37,986 nucleotides of DNA from Oscillibacter sp. MSJ-31 (lineage in GTDB: Bacteria; Bacillota; Clostridia; Oscillospirales; Oscillospiraceae), in the NCBI RefSeq assembly GCF_018918025.1, contig NZ_JAHLPT010000022.1:1-37986 (forward strand), written 5' to 3'. Of this stretch, positions 1 through 6,851 are shown in pieces. The position numbers and the translations under genes are program-made. The notes beneath the pieces were generated by a model. The model ran no database searches. It was not told the DNA's origin and was given only the letters and a program-made list of their open reading frames with translations. Each line of letters opens with the position of its first letter. Within the stretch, counting starts at the first letter, position 1.

Positions 1-2
1 TG

Positions 3-80
3 AACGCCATGCACCGTAAAATCCTTGACTACCATACCGCACAGGAGCTATTCGACGCTCACGTCAATTCCCTGCTCTAA
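3..80 (+). CDS. IS30-type transposase, C-terminal end (cut by window edge)
   Basis: The first 25 codons visible before a TAA at 78-80 read N-A-M-H-R-K-I-L-D-Y-H-T-A-Q-E-L-F and on to S-L-L. This resembles the extreme C-terminus of IS30-family transposases, where an 'RK-LGY-TP-E-F' block ends the DDE integrase domain. Everything upstream lies outside the window, so intactness cannot be judged. The AT-rich sequence after the stop (about 81-120) would be the right end of the element. The call rests on one short motif and could be wrong. Confidence 0.5.
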   Translation, partial: NAMHRKILDYHTAQELFDAHVNSLL

Positions 81-106
81 TTTTTTCAAAAATGTTCGAT
101 TGGGTA

Positions 107-139
107 TTGACAATTTTCAGCTTGGAAATGCGCTATACT
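107..139 (+). promoter_or_regulatory. Possible hybrid promoter at the IS right end, ahead of the DUF1292 gene
   Basis: A perfect TTGACA lies at 107-112 and a TATACT at 134-139. The spacer is 21 bp, clearly longer than the usual 16-18, so activity from this exact pair is doubtful. The TTGACA sits in the presumed right end of the IS30-type element. IS30-type ends often carry an outward -35, which would fit a hybrid promoter. The TATACT is about 42 bases before the DUF1292 start. Confidence 0.35.
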
Positions 140-180
140 ATCTCCATCTCAAATACCGACTGTTGGAGGAGGACACCCCC

Positions 181-468
181 ATGAGCGAAGAATACGGCCC
201 GAATTTCGTCACGCTGACGGACGAGGAGGGCAACGACATCGAGCTGGAATACATCGACGCGCTCGAGCACAACGGCACGACCTATATGGCTTTCTTCCCC
301 GTTGTGGAGGAGGGCGAGGAGGAGAATGAGGACGAGTACGGCCTCATCATTCTCAAGAGTGAGACGGTGGACGGCGAGGAGATGCTCGCCAACGTCGTCG
401 ACGAGGACGAGATCAACGAGGTCTACGACCTCTTCATGGAGCAGATGATGGAGGACGAGGAGGAATAA
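181..468 (+). CDS. DUF1292 family protein
   Basis: A small acidic protein of 95 residues. The N-terminal 'FVTLTDEEGNDIELEYIDAL' block, the central 'YMAFFPV' strand and the tail rich in Glu and Asp are typical of DUF1292 (YrzB-like) proteins, which are common in Firmicutes and have no established function. The start at 181 is chosen because GGAGGAGG lies at 165-172. An in-frame extension back to 25 would run through IS-end sequence and has no ribosome site. In many Clostridia this family sits near ruvX and alaS, but here it is next to an IS end and a 6S-like RNA, so the original neighbourhood may have been disturbed. Confidence 0.85.
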   Translation: MSEEYGPNFVTLTDEEGNDIELEYIDALEHNGTTYMAFFPVVEEGEEENEDEYGLIILKSETVDGEEMLANVVDEDEINEVYDLFMEQMMEDEEE

Positions 469-503
469 CCTCGCTTCCGACGGATTTTTCCCGCCGCTCC
501 GCT

Positions 504-509
504 TACAAT
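504..509 (+). promoter_or_regulatory. -10 box of the 6S-like RNA
   Basis: TACAAT at 504-509 places a start at about 515-516. That is exactly where the 5' strand of the closing stem of the predicted RNA begins. No good -35 is visible at the matching distance (481-486 reads cggatt). Confidence 0.45.
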
Positions 510-513
510 GGCA

Positions 514-717
514 ATTACCCTGCGTGGTTCGTGATAGGCTCTTTATAAACCCACATTTCGTCATACGGGACGCCGGTACGCTCCGGTGGTTTGCAGGCCT
601 CCCGGCTGCATTTCGCGGTCGGACGTTGGAAGCAGTAAAACCGGACAGAGGCGACCCACCTGCAATTCATGTGCAGGTTTGGCGGGGTCTACACGGCCAA
701 CGCGGGGTAACTTTTTT
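514..717 (+). ncRNA. ssrS: Probable 6S RNA
   Basis: The intergenic sequence folds into a rod of about 200 nt. Its 5' end, TTACCCTGCGTGG (515-527), pairs with CCAACGCGGGGTAA (697-710) to give a 12-13 bp closing stem with one bulge and one G-U pair, followed by six Ts (712-717). Inside are an ACCTGCA/TGCAGGT hairpin at about 658-678 and other GC-rich stems. The total length, the long closing stem, the 'TTCG...AACCCACA' sequence on the 5' side and the lack of any ORF fit Firmicutes 6S RNA, which binds the housekeeping RNA polymerase holoenzyme. Identification is by architecture and remembered consensus. A covariance-model search would settle it. SRP RNA was considered because of a GGAAGCAG stretch, but the closing stem and overall layout fit less well. 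Confidence 0.55.
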
Positions 718-802
718 GCTCCTTCATCGCTTTGCACAAAAATCAAAAGGCGATTTCTCTGTTTTATCAAGGCTCTTTTCACGAATTTTGACGAAATTTC
801 CA

Positions 803-831
803 TTGAAATTGTTCCCGCCTTCGTGTAAAAT
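803..831 (+). promoter_or_regulatory. Sigma-A type promoter of ssnA-ygfK
   Basis: TTGAAA at 803-808 and TAAAAT at 826-831 are separated by exactly 17 bp. Transcription would start near 838 and give a leader of about 160 nt before ssnA. No other promoter is visible before ygfK. Confidence 0.65.
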
Positions 832-837
832 AAATCT

Positions 838-1000
838 ACAATCTATGACTGATAGCTGTAACGAAGTGCTGCGCGCACGGGCTGAAACTATCACTCCGGC
901 AGAAACGCTGACGTTTCGGGCGAGTGACTCGCTTGGAGCGTCTTTTCTTTTTGCCTGAAGGGTTCGTCAGTTGAAACCATTTAACAGGAGGAAACCACTT
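838..1000 (+). promoter_or_regulatory. Structured 5' leader of ssnA-ygfK (candidate attenuator or riboswitch)
   Basis: The leader holds several stems that cannot all form together. GAAACG (902-907) pairs with CGTTTC (912-917). CACTC (892-896) pairs with GAGTG (922-926), closing an internal loop around that stem. GCGAG (920-924) can instead pair with CTCGC (928-932). CGCT (930-933) can pair with AGCG (937-940), directly before a T-rich run (941-952). The last stem plus T-run resembles a weak terminator, and the others could compete with it. It matches no riboswitch class recognised by eye. The ribosome site AGGAGG lies at 988-993 region just before the ssnA start. Confidence 0.4.
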
Positions 1001-2344
1001 ATGAAGCTCATCACCAACGGACGTCTCATCACCCGCGACGCAGAGGGCCGCGGCTACTACGAGCACGGCGCGGTCGCCTACGAGGGCGCGAAGATCGCCG
1101 AGGTCGGCGAGGAGGCCGCCCTGCGCGTGAAGTACCCCGACGCCGAGATCGTCGACGCCAAGGGCGGCGTCATCATGCCCGCCTTCATCAACGCGCACAC
1201 CCACATCTATTCCGCGCTCGCGCGCGGCCTGTCCATCGTCGGCAACAACCCGACAAACTTCTACGAGGTCCTCGACGGAACGTGGTGGGCCATCGACCGC
1301 CACCTGATGATGGACGGCACCAAGGCCAGCGCCACCGCGCTCTACATCGACTCCATCAAGCAGGGCGTCACCACCGTCTTCGACCATCACGCCAGCTATG
1401 GCGAGATCCCCGGCACGCTGCACACCATCGCCGAGGAGAGCAAGCGTCTCGGCCTGCGCTCCTGCCTGTGCTATGAGGTCTCCGACCGCGACGGCGAGGA
1501 GAAGTGCCTGCAGGCCATCAAGGAAAATGCCGACTTCATCTCGGAATGCGAGCAGCGCAAGGATCCCATGCTCGCGGCGATGTTCGGCGGTCACGCGCTC
1601 TTCACCATCTCCGATAAGACCTTCGACCGCATGGTCGAGGCCAACAACGGCCGCACCGGCTATCACATCCACGTCTCCGAGGGCATGAACGACGTGTACG
1701 ATTCCCTCCAGAACTACGGCCGCCGTCCCGTCCAGCGCCTTCAGGATCACGGCATCCTCGGCCCCAAGACCATCCTCGGTCACTGCATCCATGTCAACAC
1801 CGCCGAGATGGAGATCATCAAGGAAACGGGTACGATGGTCGTGAACAATCCGGAATCCAACATGGGCAACGCCATCGGCATCTGCCCTGTCCTCCAGCTC
1901 TACAAGCGCGGCATCCTCCTCGGCATGGGTACCGACGCCTACACCAACGATATGCTCGAGTCCCTCAAGGTCGCCCTCTGCTCCCAGCGCAGCCAGAACT
2001 GCCTGCCGAACGTCGGCTGGTGCGAGGTCACCGATATGCTCTTCAAGAACAACGCGAAGATCGGCGCGAAGTACTTCCCCGACCAGCTCGGCGTGCTCAA
2101 GGCGGGCGCGGCGGCGGACATCATCGTGATGGATTATAAGCCGTTCACTCCGTTCTCCGACGCGAACATCGACGGCCACATGATCTTCGGCATGACGGGC
2201 CGCCAGTGCCAGACCACCATCGCCGCCGGTAAGACGCTCATGCTCGACCGTCAGCTCGTCGGCATCGACGAGGAGGCCGAGAACGCCCACATCCTCGAGG
2301 CCGCGAAGAAGCTCTGGGGCAGCCTCAATCACTGCGAGTATTAA
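1001..2344 (+). CDS. ssnA: SsnA-family aminohydrolase (amidohydrolase superfamily)
   Basis: A 447-residue metal-dependent amidohydrolase of the SsnA/chlorohydrolase-deaminase group. Metal-site motifs are visible in order: NAHTHIYSALARG with His66 and His68, the 'YHIHVSEG' histidine, 'LGHCIHVN', and 'GMGTDAYTND' with the late Asp. A start at 1001 fits an AGGAGG ribosome site about 10 bases upstream; an in-frame ATG at 971 has none. It is first in a two-gene unit with ygfK, 26 bases downstream. In E. coli and many Firmicutes ssnA travels with ygfK, hyuA, ygeW and ygeY, and the set has been linked to anaerobic urate/purine breakdown. A ring-opening or deaminating step on a reduced purine is therefore likely. 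The exact substrate is not shown by the sequence. Confidence 0.88.
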   Translation: MKLITNGRLITRDAEGRGYYEHGAVAYEGAKIAEVGEEAALRVKYPDAEIVDAKGGVIMPAFINAHTHIYSALARGLSIVGNNPTNFYEVLDGTWWAIDRHLMMDGTKASATALYIDSIKQGVTTVFDHHASYGEIPGTLHTIAEESKRLGLRSCLCYEVSDRDGEEKCLQAIKENADFISECEQRKDPMLAAMFGGHALFTISDKTFDRMVEANNGRTGYHIHVSEGMNDVYDSLQNYGRRPVQRLQDHGILGPKTILGHCIHVNTAEMEIIKETGTMVVNNPESNMGNAIGICPVLQLYKRGILLGMGTDAYTNDMLESLKVALCSQRSQNCLPNVGWCEVTDMLFKNNAKIGAKYFPDQLGVLKAGAAADIIVMDYKPFTPFSDANIDGHMIFGMTGRQCQTTIAAGKTLMLDRQLVGIDEEAENAHILEAAKKLWGSLNHCEY

Positions 2345-2370
2345 GGAAACGTTACATAGGAGGAACAACG

Positions 2371-5313
2371 ATGTCTGAGAAAATGTATCCCATTCCGTTC
2401 GCGTCCCTGATGAACTGGGTTGTGACCGAGTACGCCCAGAGCGGCGACATCTTCGGTGTCCACAAGAAGTATGAGGCCACGGGCAAGAGCCTGCCCATCT
2501 TCGGTGAGCGCATCGAAACGCCGTTCGGCCCCGCCGCCGGCCCCAACAGCCAGCTCGCGCAGAACATCATCGCCGCCTACTTCGCGGGCGCGCGCTTCTT
2601 CGAGGTCAAGACCGTACAGAAGATGGACGGCGCCGAGCTTGCCGCCTGCGTGCCCCGTCCCTGCATCCTCGCCGCCGACGAGGGCTACAATCAGGAGTGG
2701 TCCACCGAGCTGACCGTGGCGCAGGCGCAGGACGAGTACATCAAGGCGTGGTGCGCGCTCAAGGTCATCTCCAAGGTCTACGGTCTCGGCGATCCCGACG
2801 GGTTCGTGTTCAATATGTCCGTCGGCTACGACCTCGAGGGCATCAAGGGCCGCAAGGTCAACAGCTACATCGACAACATGATGGACGCGAGCAGGACCGC
2901 GCAGTTCAAGGAATGCAAGAAGGTCCTCGCCGAGCTGTTCCCCGCCGAGCGCGATTTCATCGCGCACATCTCCCCGCGCGTGTCCCGCTCCGTCACCGTC
3001 TCCACGCTCCACGGCTGCCCGCCGCAGGAGATCGAGCGCATCGCAAGCTATCTGCTCACGAAGAAGCACCTGCACACCTTCGTCAAGTGCAACCCCACCA
3101 TCCTCGGCTACAAGACCGCCCGCAGCATTCTCGACTCCATGGGCTACGACTACATCGTGTTCGACGAGCATCACTTCAACGAGGATCTCCAGTGGGAGGA
3201 CGCGGTGCCGATGTTCGAGCGTCTGCAGAAGCTCGCGGACAAGGAGGGTCTGGAGTTCGGTCTCAAGCTCTCCAACACCTTCCCCGTGGACACCACGCGC
3301 GGCGAGCTGCCGAACGACGAGATGTATATGTCCGGCCGCAGCCTCTTCCCGCTGACCATCGAGATGTGCAGCCGCATCTCCCGCGCGTTCGGCGGCAAGA
3401 TGCGTATCTCCTTCGCCGGCGGCGCGGAATACTTCAACTGCGATAAGCTCTTTGCCGCGGGCATCTGGCCCATCACCGTCGCCACCACCATTCTCAAGCC
3501 GGGCGGCTACAACCGCCTGCTCCAGATGGTCGAGAAGGTCGAGCCGATGGAGTACCGCGCCTTCGCCGGCACCGACTCCGCCGCCATCTCCGACCTCGCC
3601 GCCTCCGCCCGCACGAATTACCATCACCTCAAGTCCATCAAGCCCCTGCCCAGCCGCAAGTCCACCGAGCAGGTGCCCTGGCTCGACTGCTTCATCGCGC
3701 CCTGCAAGGGCGGCTGCCCCATCGAGCAGGACATTCCCGAGTACATCGAGCTGTGCCGCAAGGGTCTCTACGGCCCCGCGCTCAAGCTCATCACCGAAAA
3801 GAACGCCCTGCCGTTCATCACCGGCACCATCTGCGCGCACCGCTGCCAGGGCAAGTGCTCCCGCAATTTCTATGAGGAGAGCGTCCACATCCGCGACACC
3901 AAGCTCCTCGCCGCGCAGAAGGGCTACAATGCCCTGATGGCCTCCATCAAGCTGCCCGAGCGCGTCGAGGGCAAGCGCGTCGCCATCATCGGCGGCGGTC
4001 CGACCGGTATCGCCGCGGCGTACTTCTGCGGCCGCGCCGGCATCGAGACCACCATCTTCGAGCGTGAGCGCAAGCTCGGCGGCGTGCCGCGCTACGTCAT
4101 TCCCGCCTTCCGCATTTCCGACGAGGCCATCGACAAGGACATCGCCCTGATGATGAGCTACGGCGTTGAGGTCAAGTGCGGCAAGAGCGCTCCCTCCGTC
4201 GCGGAGCTGAAGGAAATGGGCTACACCCACATCCTCCTCGCCACCGGCGCGTGGAAGGCCGGCAAGCTCGACATCGAGGGCAACGTGCAGGGCGTCATCG
4301 AGTGGATGAAGAAGGAAAAGAAGCAGGTCAAGCCAAACCTCTCCGGCAACATCGTGGTCGTCGGCGCGGGCAACACCGCCATGGACGCCGCCCGCGTCGC
4401 CAAGCGCATGGGCGCGCACGCCACCATTCTCTACCGCCGCACCAAGAAGTTCATGCCCGCCGACGAGCACGAGCTGCAGCTCGCCATCGACGAGGGCGTG
4501 GAGTTCATCGAGCTGGCCGCTCCCGTCAAGCAGGCCAAGGGTATGCTGCTGTGCGACAAGATGGTGCTCGGCGAGCCCGACGAGACCGGTCGCCGCAGCC
4601 CCGTGAAGTCCGGCGAGCAGTTCTCCATCCCCTGCGACCTCGTCCTCTCCGCCGTCGGCGAGCAGGTCGATTCCGACCTCATGGCCACAAACGGCATCGA
4701 GATGGAGCGCAAGGGCCCCGCGTTTGAGACCAATGTCGAGGGCGTGTACTGCGCGGGCGACGCGCACCGCGGCCCCGCGACCGTGGTCGAGGGCATCGCC
4801 GACGCCGCCCGCTTTGCCGAGGCTGTGATCGGCGCTCCCTACGAGTATGAGATCCCCGCGCAGGCGTTCATCACCGAGTCCGACGCCATCGCCAAGCACG
4901 GCATCCTCAAGATGTCCGGCAAGTGCGAGGGTGAGCGCTGCCTGCAGTGCTCCACCGTCTGCGAGAACTGCGTGGACTCCTGCCCGAACCGCGCGAACGT
5001 CGCGGTCGTCATGCCCGACGAGAGTCACCAGATCATCCACGTCGACAAGATGTGCAACGAGTGCGGCAACTGCACGCAGTTCTGCCCCTACGCCAGCGAG
5101 CCCTGCCACGACAAGTTCACCCTCTTCCAGACGGCGGAGGACATGGCGGAGAGCAAGAACCCCGGCGTCCTCTTCCTCGACGCCGACCACGTCCGCGTCC
5201 GCATGGCGGAGGAGCGCGACTACGATCTCACCACCTCCGACAACGATCTGCCGGTGGATATTGAGGCGCTGATCTTCACCCTGCGCGATAAGTACGGCTA
5301 TCTGTTCGCATAA
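2371..5313 (+). CDS. ygfK: YgfK: putative flavin/Fe-S oxidoreductase ('selenate reductase' family)
   Basis: A 980-residue multidomain redox protein, slightly shorter than E. coli YgfK (about 1030). The N-terminal 430 residues resemble the dihydroorotate/dihydropyrimidine dehydrogenase barrel. A Cys-rich segment follows ('CKGGCP' near 445, 'CAHRCQGKC' near 490), then a GltD-like module with an FAD site (VAIIGGGPTG from 537) and an NAD(P) site (IVVVGAGNTAMD from 661). The C-terminus has two 4Fe-4S motifs (CLQC...CENC...C from 857 and CNECGNC at 895-901). The architecture is like dihydropyrimidine dehydrogenase, so reductive attack on a purine or pyrimidine ring is a reasonable role; the 'selenate reductase' name is historical. 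AGGAGG at 2358-2363 sets the start. A strong terminator follows. Confidence 0.9.
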   Translation: MSEKMYPIPFASLMNWVVTEYAQSGDIFGVHKKYEATGKSLPIFGERIETPFGPAAGPNSQLAQNIIAAYFAGARFFEVKTVQKMDGAELAACVPRPCILAADEGYNQEWSTELTVAQAQDEYIKAWCALKVISKVYGLGDPDGFVFNMSVGYDLEGIKGRKVNSYIDNMMDASRTAQFKECKKVLAELFPAERDFIAHISPRVSRSVTVSTLHGCPPQEIERIASYLLTKKHLHTFVKCNPTILGYKTARSILDSMGYDYIVFDEHHFNEDLQWEDAVPMFERLQKLADKEGLEFGLKLSNTFPVDTTRGELPNDEMYMSGRSLFPLTIEMCSRISRAFGGKMRISFAGGAEYFNCDKLFAAGIWPITVATTILKPGGYNRLLQMVEKVEPMEYRAFAGTDSAAISDLAASARTNYHHLKSIKPLPSRKSTEQVPWLDCFIAPCKGGCPIEQDIPEYIELCRKGLYGPALKLITEKNALPFITGTICAHRCQGKCSRNFYEESVHIRDTKLLAAQKGYNALMASIKLPERVEGKRVAIIGGGPTGIAAAYFCGRAGIETTIFERERKLGGVPRYVIPAFRISDEAIDKDIALMMSYGVEVKCGKSAPSVAELKEMGYTHILLATGAWKAGKLDIEGNVQGVIEWMKKEKKQVKPNLSGNIVVVGAGNTAMDAARVAKRMGAHATILYRRTKKFMPADEHELQLAIDEGVEFIELAAPVKQAKGMLLCDKMVLGEPDETGRRSPVKSGEQFSIPCDLVLSAVGEQVDSDLMATNGIEMERKGPAFETNVEGVYCAGDAHRGPATVVEGIADAARFAEAVIGAPYEYEIPAQAFITESDAIAKHGILKMSGKCEGERCLQCSTVCENCVDSCPNRANVAVVMPDESHQIIHVDKMCNECGNCTQFCPYASEPCHDKFTLFQTAEDMAESKNPGVLFLDADHVRVRMAEERDYDLTTSDNDLPVDIEALIFTLRDKYGYLFA

Positions 5314-5337
5314 GTGCAGACTTTCTTACAAAATGCA

Positions 5338-5375
5338 GGAGCGGCTGCTTTTCAGCAGCCGCTCCCCTTTTCTTT
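5338..5375. terminator. Bidirectional intrinsic terminator after ygfK
   Basis: A 12-bp perfect stem (5338-5349 with 5354-5365), TTTC loop, then CCTTTTCTTT. It lies between the convergent ends of ygfK and the DUF6179 gene and can serve both. Confidence 0.85.
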
Positions 5376-6262
5376 CATACGAACAGTCCCCGCAGACCGT
5401 CGCAGTCGCGCAGAGCTTCGACGCGGGCAGCGACCTCACGGGCGAAGCCGCTCAGATATTCCCCCGCGCCGCGCGGGAGGATGAGCCGCTCCGCGAGCTC
5501 ATCCGCCGCCGTGAGCAGGTCGTTCTCGATCCGCTCGGGCCGCGCGTGCTCCCAGCGCTCGCGGAGCGCGTCGATCTCGCCGTCCGAGAGCTTCAGCCCC
5601 TCCCCGCCGAGGAGCGTGCGGGCGAGCGCGTTCGCCGCGACCGGCGCATAGAGATTCACCAGCAGCCCGCGCCAATCGGGGCAGGAGCGCTCTATCACCG
5701 CGCGAACCTCGCCTTGCGGCAATCGCGTGAGCAGACTATTTTCCGCCGCCAGATGGGTCAGATATTGGTTGACATAATTTATCCCCAACAAGCTCTCCGA
5801 CACGCTTTGGGAAAGCTGATAGTCAATGTCACAATTGAACCGCTGCGGAAAAAAGCGCGTGTCATAGCGGTGGAAGCCCCTGCCGACGCTCCGCAGCGTA
5901 TCGCGGAGCGAGCGGTTCTCCAATGGCGGCAGCGCCGCAACGACCTTCCGCCAGAGCGCAAGCGTCAGCGCAGAGTCCCGCTGCGCGCGATGCTGCCCGT
6001 GCGCCAGCTCGTCCGCAAGGTCGCACGAGAGAAGTGTGCGGATACGCGCCGCGCGATCCGCTTCGCCTCCGCCGTCCGGTTCCTCCGGCACGGCAAGGAA
6101 AAACAGTACGCCGCGCAGCAGCTCCCGCGCGGCGGCAGCCGGCACGGAGCTGCTTTCATTCGCGGTGTAAAGCGCAATCTGCCGTACGAGCAGCGCGGCG
6201 AGCTTTTCCTGCCACAGCCTCTCCTCGGCGTCCGTCAGCGGGCGCGTCAGCTCATTCGTCAT
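5375..6262 (-). CDS. DUF6179 domain-containing protein
   Basis: A protein of 295 residues with no signal peptide or membrane segment. It is helical and rich in Arg, Glu and Leu. Recognisable blocks are 'YDTRFFPQRFNCDIDYQLS', 'GINYVNQYL' and 'LVNLYAPVAANALARTL'. These match DUF6179, an uncharacterised family seen mainly in Clostridia. The start at 6262 is chosen over the longer frame because a G-rich ribosome site precedes it and it overlaps the last codons of the upstream DUF6323 gene by 11 bases, suggesting translational coupling. No function is known. Its place inside the purine island may be chance. Confidence 0.7.
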   Translation of the reverse strand: MTNELTRPLTDAEERLWQEKLAALLVRQIALYTANESSSVPAAAARELLRGVLFFLAVPEEPDGGGEADRAARIRTLLSCDLADELAHGQHRAQRDSALTLALWRKVVAALPPLENRSLRDTLRSVGRGFHRYDTRFFPQRFNCDIDYQLSQSVSESLLGINYVNQYLTHLAAENSLLTRLPQGEVRAVIERSCPDWRGLLVNLYAPVAANALARTLLGGEGLKLSDGEIDALRERWEHARPERIENDLLTAADELAERLILPRGAGEYLSGFAREVAARVEALRDCDGLRGLFV

Positions 6263-6698
6263 CGTCCCCCACCCTTCCCGTGCGCGCAAAGCGCAGTATC
6301 GCGCGGCCATCGAGATCGGCGATGCGGTCCGCGCAGCCGCCCGCCCAGCCGTTGTATAGCCGCACCAGCGCAGAGAGCAGCTCGTCGTCGCCGAGCCGTT
6401 CGCCGCACGCGCCTTTGAAGTGGTAGAACAGCTCCGTCAACCCGCCGAGCGCTTCCTCCCAGTTCTCCGGCCCGACGCAGGGCGAGTCGCACAGCGCGAC
6501 CGCCAGCTTCGGCAGGATGCCCTCGCCCGGCTCGATGCGTTCCGTCTCCCGCAGGGCCGAAGCGCGGCGCGCCAGCAATCGTCCGCATTGCTCCGGCGTG
6601 AGCGTCAGGCCGAAGCGCTCCGTCACGGCGTTCCCGCGCAGTAGTGCCGCCTCGGTCCGCTGCGCGGACAGCGCGCCGAATCGTGTCAATTCATTCAT
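6252..6698 (-). CDS. DUF6323 family protein
   Basis: A 148-residue soluble protein beginning MNELTRFGAL, with 'GLTLTPEQCGRLLARRASAL' and an 'LVRLYNGWAGGCADRIADL' block. It matches DUF6323, which is regularly found next to DUF6179. The start at 6698 follows a GAGGTGAAAAG ribosome site. The two genes form a coupled pair on the minus strand, convergent with ygfK. No biochemical role is known for either. Confidence 0.7.
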   Translation of the reverse strand: MNELTRFGALSAQRTEAALLRGNAVTERFGLTLTPEQCGRLLARRASALRETERIEPGEGILPKLAVALCDSPCVGPENWEEALGGLTELFYHFKGACGERLGDDELLSALVRLYNGWAGGCADRIADLDGRAILRFARTGRVGDDDE

Positions 6699-6750
6699 CT
6701 CTTTTCACCTCGCCATGTTATCTACACCCCCGGCAAGGAAAAGACAAGAC

Positions 6751-6779
6751 TTGAAAAATTGCCCGAAATGTGGTAATAT
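6751..6779 (+). promoter_or_regulatory. Orphan promoter-like site facing right
   Basis: TTGAAA at 6751-6756 and TAATAT at 6774-6779 have a 17-bp spacer. No plus-strand gene lies downstream. A transcript would run into the hairpin at 6811-6834 and the 3' end of the oppositely oriented 5'-nucleotidase gene. It may be a chance match or drive a short RNA. Confidence 0.3.
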
Positions 6780-6810
6780 AGGATCTGTCAAAAGCAAAAA
6801 AACACAGAAG

Positions 6811-6834
6811 AAAGCCGCCCAAACGGGCGGCTTT
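6811..6834 (-). terminator. Terminator of the 5'-nucleotidase gene
   Basis: AAAGCCGCCC pairs with GGGCGGCTTT around a 4-nt loop. On the minus strand it is followed by TTCTGTGTTTTTTT. On the plus strand a T-run also follows farther on (6846-6851), so it might act both ways. Confidence 0.75.
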
Positions 6835-6851
6835 CCTAATTGTGCGGTTTT

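Noticed and set aside
658-678. ACCTGCA/TGCAGGT hairpin as a terminator
   Set aside because: It has no T-run and is internal to the predicted 6S RNA.
836-2368. Other long antisense frames, including 836-2368 (-), 13532-15199 (+), 15782-17281 (-) and 6840-8816 (+)
   Set aside because: Each lies exactly opposite a gene with clear catalytic motifs and has the same low-complexity composition.
2341-5190. A 949-codon open frame on the minus strand opposite ygfK
   Set aside because: It is an antisense shadow caused by strong GC third-position bias in ygfK. It has low-complexity Leu/Ala/Val/Gly/Asp composition, no ribosome site and no recognisable domain.
2371-5313. Reading YgfK literally as a selenate reductase
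   Set aside because: The name is historical. The domain order and neighbours point to reduction of a purine-type ring, and no selenium genes are in the window.
6786-6791. TTGACA on the minus strand before the DUF6323 gene
   Set aside because: No -10 box occurs 16-18 bp downstream on that strand; the nearest TATATT is only 5 bp away.
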